Source of the DNA: a virus
Length of the DNA stretch: 25,520 nucleotides
Reading direction: 5' to 3' (one strand)
Virus record (IMG/VR): IMGVR_UViG_3300035459_000215
Coordinates: 1 to 25,520 of that record
Shown in pieces: positions 20,601 to 25,520 of the stretch. Position numbers and translations under genes: made by a program. Each line of letters opens with the position of its first letter. Position 1 is the first letter of the stretch. The notes beneath the pieces are model-generated. The model was not told where the DNA came from. It did not search any database and worked only from the letters and a program-made list of their open reading frames with translations.

Positions 20601-22821
20601 CGCCCGTAGCTCCGGGCACCTTCGTCCCCAGCCGCCGGGCCAGGGCGGCCAGATCCGGCTCCGAGGCGCCCTCGAGGGCGCGGGCGTAATCCTGGAACGT
20701 GAATTCGGTGGGGGCGATGAAGCGTTCCCGGGCCTGGGCCGCGGCCTCGGCCTCCGCCGCGGCGAGGGCTTGGCCCCAGACCCCGGCCCCCTCCGGCGCC
20801 GGGGGCGTCGAAGTATCCGATTTGGCCGGCAGCGCCGGGAGCGGGGCCTCGGCCGCACCGGGTCGGTGAAGGGCGTCGGCGTAGAGCCGGTTGGCCAGCG
20901 CCTCATAGACTACGAGGCCACGCTCGACACCTTCCAACTGGTCCGGATGATCCGCCACGATGATGTCATTGGCCGCAATGTCTTGCCAATTCCGCGCGAC
21001 GAGTCTCTCGCCCGTGCCTCTATCCACCTCGAGGACGTCCCCCGGCTTCATGCCGGTGACAGCGGCGAGGCCGCGCTCGAAGCGCCGCTGCTCTTCCAGC
21101 GGCAGGTTGGGGTAGACCTCGCGCCAGAAGCTGTCGTGGACATCCCTGGGCGAAACGCCTTCGACCTCCAATTGGTCGAGGACGTTCTGGCCTGTCCCTT
21201 CCAGAGCCGCCTTTTTCAGAGCGGCGGCGATGGTATTCTCAACTCGCCCGCGGCCCTCCGATCCAATCACAGCGCCGGAGGGCGATTCCGCGGCGGTGGC
21301 GGCCCCGGGGGCTGCGGGTAAAGGGGCGGGGGCTACCGGAGTAGCCCCCTGGGCGGCCTCGGGCGCTAACGACCCTTGCGCCCCTTGCATTTCTTGGCCA
21401 TGGGTCAGTGCCTTTCCGGGAAGGACCGCCGCTGTTGATTCGGCCGCGGCGCTTGCCGATCTTTTTTGGGCGACCTGGGCGACGAGGTGGGCGGAGGCGG
21501 GCAGGGCCAGCGTGGCCGCCTCGACCGCCAGCCGCCGGATCTCGAAATCCCGCGTCAGGCCCGCCCGGAGGCGCTCCAGGGGACCGGCGGCGGGACCCGC
21601 CCCGAAATCCTGCGTCCCGGTCAGACCCTCCAGGACCGTCTGGAGACGGTTCTCGCCCATCTGATTGAGGATCCCGTCGAAACCGGCCTTACGGAAAAAG
21701 TCCGAGGCGAACGTCGCCGCCGCGCCGGTCTCGGGATGCGTGGCCAGGTACATCCGCTCCAGGCCATCGTACAAGGCCCGCCCGAAGGGCAGCCGGGCCA
21801 GCGTGCTCTCGACCGTGGGCAGGGCCGCCCGGGCCAGAGGAGCGCCTACTTCCTGGGTCGCGGCCTGGGCCGCGGACTGGATCACCGCCTCGCCCCAGCC
21901 TTTGAGGATCGAGGTCGCCCAGGATTCGGGATCAACCGCGATCGAAAGCTCGCCCTCGGGCCCGATGGAGAGGGCCGGGATGCGGCGCTGGAGGATTTCG
22001 TCGGCGATATGGTTCGGCAGGCCCAGCGTCGTCCGCGTCAGTGCCCCGCCGGTCCAGCCGGCGGTCGCGAGCAGGCCCCGGCCCGCGGTGGTCTTGGCAT
22101 AGCCCTGGAGAGTCTTGGCCCCGATCTCGCGGGCCGTCTCGCTACCGAGCTGGGCCAAGCCGCCCGTCAGGGCGAACTCGATCATCCAGGCCGGCATGTA
22201 GGACGCCCCGTCGAAGACGGCCGCGGCGAAGGTCTGGCCCCGCTCCGCGACCTCCTGGCGCTTCAGCAGCCAGCTTTCGACCCTTTGGATATCCCGATCC
22301 CGCAGGGCCGAGGCGGAGGCCTCGGGCCGGGGGCCGGCGCCCGCCAGGACCATCTGCCCCGGCGCGGCGGTGACGATCGGCTCGGGGTAATTGCCCTGCT
22401 TGAGGCGCGTGACGGCGAGGAGCAGATCGGCGGTCTCGCCGGCGGCGGTCCCGCTGAACGGCACGCGGTTGGCCCAGTCCAGGGCGTCCATCCGCGTGAC
22501 CTGCTCCCGCAGGGTGATAGGATTGGGCCGGCCCGGGCCCGGCGGAGCCGATCCTACGTCGGCCGGATCGGCGGGCCGGGCCCGGAACCAGTCGTAATCC
22601 GCCTGGATCTCAGGCCCAAAACGTTCGACCGTCGGCCGGGGAATATTGAGCTCGTCGGACAGGCCCAGGACCTGCCGCGCCTGTTTCTCGGGATCGGCGG
22701 CCAGGGCCGTGTCGGAGGCAGCGACGTAGGCAGAGAGAGGGCCGCCGGCGACGGACGGTGGGGCAGCCGGCGCCGGGGCGGGGGCGGTCTGATCAACGAA
22801 TTGGCTCAGGAGACCGGCCAT
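17608..22821 (-). CDS. large polyvalent-type internal virion (ejection core) protein (1737 aa)
   Basis: It occupies the T7 gp16 position, after the 565-residue core protein and before the fibre. The N-terminal region has helical segments, including PTVERFGPEIQADYDWFRAR and a hydrophobic stretch MIEFALTGGLAQLG. The middle is Pro/Ala-rich linkers. The C-terminal ~500 residues contain LWARVSSAVGNLTQNLQLGW, FMGQAERFNRQSMYIACLRA, LFKTWNLNYLTWQKNQLEQG and a membrane-like helix LLVGLGGGALTGPLLYWLYP, a pattern known from large polyvalent proteins of phages. T7 gp16 carries a transglycosylase domain; none is evident here. It would be ejected into the host to form the DNA channel. The start follows the preceding stop by one base. 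Confidence 0.75.
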   Translation of the reverse strand: MAGLLSQFVDQTAPAPAPAAPPSVAGGPLSAYVAASDTALAADPEKQARQVLGLSDELNIPRPTVERFGPEIQADYDWFRARPADPADVGSAPPGPGRPNPITLREQVTRMDALDWANRVPFSGTAAGETADLLLAVTRLKQGNYPEPIVTAAPGQMVLAGAGPRPEASASALRDRDIQRVESWLLKRQEVAERGQTFAAAVFDGASYMPAWMIEFALTGGLAQLGSETAREIGAKTLQGYAKTTAGRGLLATAGWTGGALTRTTLGLPNHIADEILQRRIPALSIGPEGELSIAVDPESWATSILKGWGEAVIQSAAQAATQEVGAPLARAALPTVESTLARLPFGRALYDGLERMYLATHPETGAAATFASDFFRKAGFDGILNQMGENRLQTVLEGLTGTQDFGAGPAAGPLERLRAGLTRDFEIRRLAVEAATLALPASAHLVAQVAQKRSASAAAESTAAVLPGKALTHGQEMQGAQGSLAPEAAQGATPVAPAPLPAAPGAATAAESPSGAVIGSEGRGRVENTIAAALKKAALEGTGQNVLDQLEVEGVSPRDVHDSFWREVYPNLPLEEQRRFERGLAAVTGMKPGDVLEVDRGTGERLVARNWQDIAANDIIVADHPDQLEGVERGLVVYEALANRLYADALHRPGAAEAPLPALPAKSDTSTPPAPEGAGVWGQALAAAEAEAAAQARERFIAPTEFTFQDYARALEGASEPDLAALARRLGTKVPGATGENLRQWVGDAVATLTKEPEPPAALEGEPHPGSMTYKRFFVRYGQALESPTAPASAAWLARYAAGESTGGPRGLYKSLVDEWHRLSAWQAFYDLTSQPRPPAESPPAPAAPQRALGETELRDQIADAETREVRDAGQVYAGQRPPTDLPPVPPAPPAAAGLPARPDPERPPYPWELALARQVLDHLGLYHDADTGKPLADKDLWKLWGAFQLPHDRAIQFPQYAPLRDLQVERQRKFRIMVQALAEKSKPYFDLTDEERTAVDQLLVAIDQDQLLVAIGGGPGNGKLHAALQAALTEKQRAGAQAFRRSLDDIGELYVKQMEDLGVRQEWIDQFRGRIGNYIPHTWPTHAGGDWVVIVRDPATKATLYKGQIGYLQRKTEMEVLRERYPEAEVIGPIRATKTASETYQASTLPAVQSVLEHLFDRVNAQAGQIPGITVEQKDAIGQAVLDWWKAKGWGGHFIHREETPGWTGDLRRPFAQYLQGAAGSITKMEAALGFSRALGEIDPARTPNLFARAVADTQYWLGDDTDWGRLIPLIYATKLWARVSSAVGNLTQNLQLGWPVLSKNTTWPLARLLDAMADTATGRLTDAEKAYLARKEAEGFLDPKLALEISGRGGSAAVQALKTPLAKVGSALDFMGQAERFNRQSMYIACLRAGLADPAAEAGGDPADDLVTEAHFEYGKGNRPAIARGLFKPLALFKTWNLNYLTWQKNQLEQGEYAALARSKLAQWLLVGLGGGALTGPLLYWLYPRVAGSNPEEDLEQYAGETATKILLRGVPSLANVSLRGSLGMQDLVPLPEPKQSWPDAFLKELGGVPEGLAADVGRAVQDLGSRNYERLLEDFPGTPQFIRSPLAAYRLSTEGATTRTGRSILDLDSGRQMKLTAVEAGLKALGFAPDRVVRETDRAQMLAALEALRGHTKQGWADRLYLALKTGNQDEIMDVGRDWQNYNADLLAHGEPGRLVPWKDVLEMTKTRAKPVNLPSPEMLPLVQQIWGK
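19771..19818. repeat. in-frame tandem duplication in the 1737-residue gene
   Basis: GATCGCGACCAGGAGCTGGT begins at 19771 and recurs at 19798; 21 bases are identical at a 27-base offset. It encodes neighbouring copies of DQLLVAI in a charged helical region. Confidence 0.85.
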
Positions 22822-22822
22822 A

Positions 22823-24520
22823 TCACTGCGGCAATTTCTCCAGGATCATCTCGGCCGTCCAGCCCCGCCCCAACAGGGTCAGGGCATCTTTCCGCGTGTC
22901 GGCGTCGAGGCGGTCCCAGACGCCCTCCAATCCCGCCGGGGCCGGGACGGCCGGAGCGGGACCCGGGCCCTGGCGCGGGGCGGGTGTCAGGGGCGCAGCC
23001 GCGGGCGCGGCCGGGGCGGAGCGCTGATTGGCGGCCACCGCGCGATCGAGGGACCGGCCCAGGTCGTCCGCGGCGCCGGCGGCGAGGCGGCCGCTCTCGT
23101 AGGCCTCCAGGAGGCTCTTGACCTGGTCGCTGGTGGAGCGCTGGAGATTCCGCAGGAGTTTGACCCGCTGCACATAGAGATCGTCCGGCAGCGCCTGGGG
23201 GTTGGCCGTGACGTAATCCATGAGGCTGCGGCGCACGTAATCCACCTGGCGATACTGATTGGCCCGCTGATTCTCGGCGGCGGTGACGAGGGCGGGATTG
23301 GCCAGGGCCGCCAGGCTCTGGAGCGTAGTGTCGGTCACCGTCACCAGCTCGCGGCCCGCCTGCTGGACCTCATCGTTGAGGGCCTGCATCTGGGGCGTGT
23401 AGGTTTCCGTCGCGAATTTGAGGGCATCGCGCCAGCTCGTCTCTTTGAGCCGGGTCCCGGCATGCGCCAGGGCGAAGGCGGTCAGCTCCGCGGGGGCGGC
23501 ATCCCCGCGGGCGACGCGGTCTTGCAGGGTGAGCAGTTGCCGGGCCACCGCCGGGTCATCGGTCGTCACCGGGCCGCCGACGATCACCTTTTCCACGCGG
23601 TCGGCGGCCTCGGGATCGAGTTGCCCGCGGCCGACCAGTTGCCACATGCCGGCCAGGTCCACCGGCTGGTGGGTGTGGGCCGCCTCCAGGAGCTTGAGGG
23701 CATTGTTCTGGCGGACCGTCGTAGTCAGGTTCTGGGCCTGGGCCGCCGCGGCCCGCTGGCGGTCGAGCAGCCCGGTCTGGACGTGCAGGAAGGTTTGCTT
23801 TTCCTGGGGGTTCATCCCGGTCCCGTAGAACGGGGCGTCGCTATTGAGATAGGCCACGGCCTGGTCGTAGGGCAGGCCGGAGACCGTCCGGGCGATGCGG
23901 TCTTTCTGCAACTCGTGACTGACGGCGAGATCCACCTTCGAGAATTCGTCCTGGACCTGCTGGTCGGACCAGCCGACCAGCGGAGCCGCGTGCTGGAGGC
24001 GCTCCAGGAAGAGACTCGTATCCCGCATCTGGACCGCGGCGGTCCGGGCGCTATCGAGCGAGGCCTGGGCCTGGCCGATGCGCTTGCTCTGGAGGTCCGA
24101 GGAGATCACCTTTTCCCAGGAGGACATCTCGCGATCGTAGGTCTGGCGCTGGAGCTGGAGGGTCTCGTTATCGGCGGCGAGCACGCCATCTCCCGTCGCC
24201 GGCAGGAGCTCCGAGCGAGCCTGCTCCCAGCGGGCCTGGCCCTGGTCGGGGTCCGGGATGGAGGAGATCTCGTTGCGCACCCGGAGGAACCGCTGGGTCG
24301 CATCGAGGGCGTAGTCATCGACCGCCGTCTGGCGGGTCAAGGCCTTGGTCCGGCGGTCCGCCTCGCGCGCTTCCTGGGTCAGGTAGAGACCGGTTTCAAA
24401 GGCGTTCTGCCCGAGACCGGCCAGGGCCCGGCCGGGGGCGTCCGTCATGGTCGGCACGGAGACCACCGGCCCCGCGCCCGCGGGGCTGTTCGCGACCTGC
24501 CACTGAGGAGTTTTTGCCAT
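22823..24520 (-). CDS. internal virion core protein, T7 gp15-like position (565 aa)
   Basis: A long, soluble, almost wholly helical protein rich in Gln, Ala and Arg, lacking a signal or membrane span. The N terminus has a short tail-like beta segment (GPVVSVPTMTDAPGRALAGL) followed by helices. The C terminus has a Pro/Ala linker and a small last domain (VWDRLDADTRKDALTLLGRG). It lies between the small core protein and the 1737-residue protein, as gp15 lies between gp14 and gp16 in T7, where it helps build the trans-periplasmic DNA channel. Sequence alone would not identify it; position is the main support. Confidence 0.65.
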   Translation of the reverse strand: MAKTPQWQVANSPAGAGPVVSVPTMTDAPGRALAGLGQNAFETGLYLTQEAREADRRTKALTRQTAVDDYALDATQRFLRVRNEISSIPDPDQGQARWEQARSELLPATGDGVLAADNETLQLQRQTYDREMSSWEKVISSDLQSKRIGQAQASLDSARTAAVQMRDTSLFLERLQHAAPLVGWSDQQVQDEFSKVDLAVSHELQKDRIARTVSGLPYDQAVAYLNSDAPFYGTGMNPQEKQTFLHVQTGLLDRQRAAAAQAQNLTTTVRQNNALKLLEAAHTHQPVDLAGMWQLVGRGQLDPEAADRVEKVIVGGPVTTDDPAVARQLLTLQDRVARGDAAPAELTAFALAHAGTRLKETSWRDALKFATETYTPQMQALNDEVQQAGRELVTVTDTTLQSLAALANPALVTAAENQRANQYRQVDYVRRSLMDYVTANPQALPDDLYVQRVKLLRNLQRSTSDQVKSLLEAYESGRLAAGAADDLGRSLDRAVAANQRSAPAAPAAAPLTPAPRQGPGPAPAVPAPAGLEGVWDRLDADTRKDALTLLGRGWTAEMILEKLPQ

Positions 24521-24532
24521 GGAAACCGGTCC

Positions 24533-25048
24533 TTACGCGTTATAGCTGCCCGTGGGGACGCCGCTGTAGGTGGCCTGGGGCGCGGTGCTCGCGGGCCGCG
24601 GAACGAGACGACCGACCTGCAGGAGTGTGCCGATCGCCCCGAGCGTGCCGGCCTGCGAGGCGGCGTCGGCGTCCGACAAGCTGGCCAGGATCCCGGCGTC
24701 GAGACGCCGCTGCGTCACCGCGCCCGCCCGCCGCTCGTAGGCCGCGGACAGCTCCACCCGCCGGGCATTGTCCACCAGACTGGCCAGCGGCGTGCCGGTC
24801 AGGGCCAGGCCGCTCTGGGCCGTCTCGGCCTCGACGCCGCCGAGCAGGCCCGAGCCTTGCTCGTAGATCTGCCGCACGCGGTAGTCCGTCTGGTAAGCCG
24901 TCTCCGTTTTCTCCAGGCGGATCTGCTCCGCCCGCTGCTGGGCCGCGGCGGCTGCGGCGTCCCCGGCGGCATACTGGCCGTAGGCCGAGACCCCCAGCCC
25001 CGCTACCGAGGTCGCCAGACCGGCAATCGCAATCGTCTCCAGACCCAT
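24533..25048 (-). CDS. small internal virion protein, T7 gp14-like (171 aa)
   Basis: The N terminus is a Gly/Ala-rich hydrophobic helix (IAIAGLATSVAGLGVSAYGQ) running into a long Ala/Gln/Arg helix (AAAAAAQQRAEQIRLEKTET). A second Ser/Ala/Leu helix region follows (GTPLASLVDNARRVELSAAY). This is the typical layout of gp14-like proteins, which insert in the outer membrane during DNA ejection. The ATG shares one base with the upstream stop (TGATG). The C terminus is Pro/Thr/Ser-rich. Confidence 0.65.
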   Translation of the reverse strand: MGLETIAIAGLATSVAGLGVSAYGQYAAGDAAAAAAQQRAEQIRLEKTETAYQTDYRVRQIYEQGSGLLGGVEAETAQSGLALTGTPLASLVDNARRVELSAAYERRAGAVTQRRLDAGILASLSDADAASQAGTLGAIGTLLQVGRLVPRPASTAPQATYSGVPTGSYNA

Positions 25049-25520
25049 CAGCCCACCTCCGCAAACCGCACGCAGATGATCATATCGTGGCCGTCGGCGC
25101 AGGCCCTTTCGAGGCGGGCCTCGGGCTCAAAGCCCAGGGCCCGCGTCCAGGCCAGGAACCGCACCACGGACTGCGGCGCCGCCGGGACGCCGCAGTCGAT
25201 GCGCCGCCACCGGCCCGCCCGGATCCATTGATCGAAGAGCCCGCGGGCCAGCCGCGTGAACCGAAAGCCGAGATCGTGACGTCCGACCGCATCCCCGATG
25301 ATCGCCCAGGCCTCCGCGACGCCGGGGAAGCGCTCGGCCAGCCCGCCCAGGGCGAGCAGGGTATTGCCGCCCGCCCACACCGAGGCGGAGGGGCCCCGGG
25401 CGAGCAGGCGGGCGACGGTCTCACGGACGAGGGCGGGCTCAGGCATCACGGAGAGGGCCGCCTCGAGGTTGACGGGCCGGGCCAGGAGACGCTCCGCATC
25501 CTCTATACGGGCCGGACGCG
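25048..25520 (-). CDS. GNAT-like protein, T7 gp13-like position (partial)
   Basis: The frame stays open to the window edge; the in-frame codons upstream of the GTG-ATG pair near 25449 read as plausible protein (RIEDAERLLARPVNLEAALS), so the true start may lie outside. An acetyltransferase-type pattern is visible: a GGNTLLALGGLAERFPGVAE helix/strand, RWRRIDCGVPA, then VVRFLAWTRALGFEPEARLE and DGHDMIICVRF. In many phages gp13-like internal proteins have this fold, and the gene order (before gp14-, gp15- and gp16-like genes) agrees. Enzymatic activity should not be assumed. Confidence 0.6.
   Translation of the reverse strand, partial: RPARIEDAERLLARPVNLEAALSVMPEPALVRETVARLLARGPSASVWAGGNTLLALGGLAERFPGVAEAWAIIGDAVGRHDLGFRFTRLARGLFDQWIRAGRWRRIDCGVPAAPQSVVRFLAWTRALGFEPEARLERACADGHDMIICVRFAEVG

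Noticed and set aside
19342-21321. Plus-strand open frame of 659 codons
   Set aside because: Lies wholly antisense to the 1737-residue core protein; high GC removes stop codons from all frames, and the translation is Arg/Gly/Pro-rich without any domain.
23462-25231. Plus-strand open frame of 589 codons
   Set aside because: Antisense to the gp13-, gp14- and gp15-like genes, whose order and coupling are convincing.
1-25520. CRISPR array or insertion sequence
   Set aside because: No regularly spaced direct repeats with spacers, no transposase and no terminal inverted repeats were found.

Overview
The window is a stretch of a GC-rich, temperate, podovirus-like bacteriophage genome (free phage, or an assembled phage contig with both sides of its attachment site present). 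The host looks Gram-negative, because one phage gene encodes a signal-peptide protein that looks like an outer-membrane barrel and ends in Phe. The host cannot be named from the sequence. No ribosomal RNA, housekeeping gene, insertion sequence or CRISPR array is visible.

Layout. (1) 1-2763, plus strand: a lower-GC early or accessory module behind a good sigma70-type promoter with palindromic operator-like sites. It holds small orphan genes, a complete tRNA-Pro(UGG), a zinc-finger protein resembling phage homing-endonuclease relatives, and a ribbon-helix-helix-like regulator. (2) 2860-10350, minus strand: a tightly packed series, often with 1-4 base stop/start overlaps. Read in transcription order it has a 43-residue membrane protein, two orphan genes, an outer-membrane-like protein followed by a terminator, three orphan genes, a very large ParB-like protein, a zinc-ribbon protein, an orphan, then (after another terminator) a putative replication protein and the terminase small subunit. 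(3) 10351-12422: an integration module with the 3' half of a tRNA-Pro(GGG) gene (likely attachment core, with its 3' end tandemly duplicated), a tyrosine integrase, an odd tRNA-like element and an orphan gene. (4) 12425-14249: a loosely coded region with a plus-strand promoter, a roughly 340-base stretch without a convincing gene, and three small plus-strand genes, two of them membrane proteins. (5) 14230-25520, minus strand: late genes. In transcription order these are a GNAT-like protein cut by the window edge, a small core protein, a 565-residue core protein, a 1737-residue large polyvalent-type protein, a tail fibre/spike, a holin-like protein and a signal-peptide lytic transglycosylase.

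The late block matches the T7 order gp13-gp14-gp15-gp16-gp17-gp17.5 (internal ejection core, fibre, holin). This is the strongest support for those otherwise diverged proteins. The terminase small subunit, which follows gp17.5 in T7, lies instead at the far end of the replication/ParB transcript. Portal, capsid, tail tube, large terminase and polymerase genes are not in the window.

Most notable observations: a T7-type ejection core beside a tyrosine integrase; a tail fibre whose best start gives it a secretion signal; a phage-borne outer-membrane-like protein; a tandemly duplicated tRNA 3' end at the attachment site; a tRNA-Pro plus zinc-finger gene bracketed by a 27-base hairpin repeat; a tRNA-like element with an 8-base anticodon loop; a tetranucleotide repeat inside the replication gene; and a 16-base palindrome shared by two distant minus-strand leaders.
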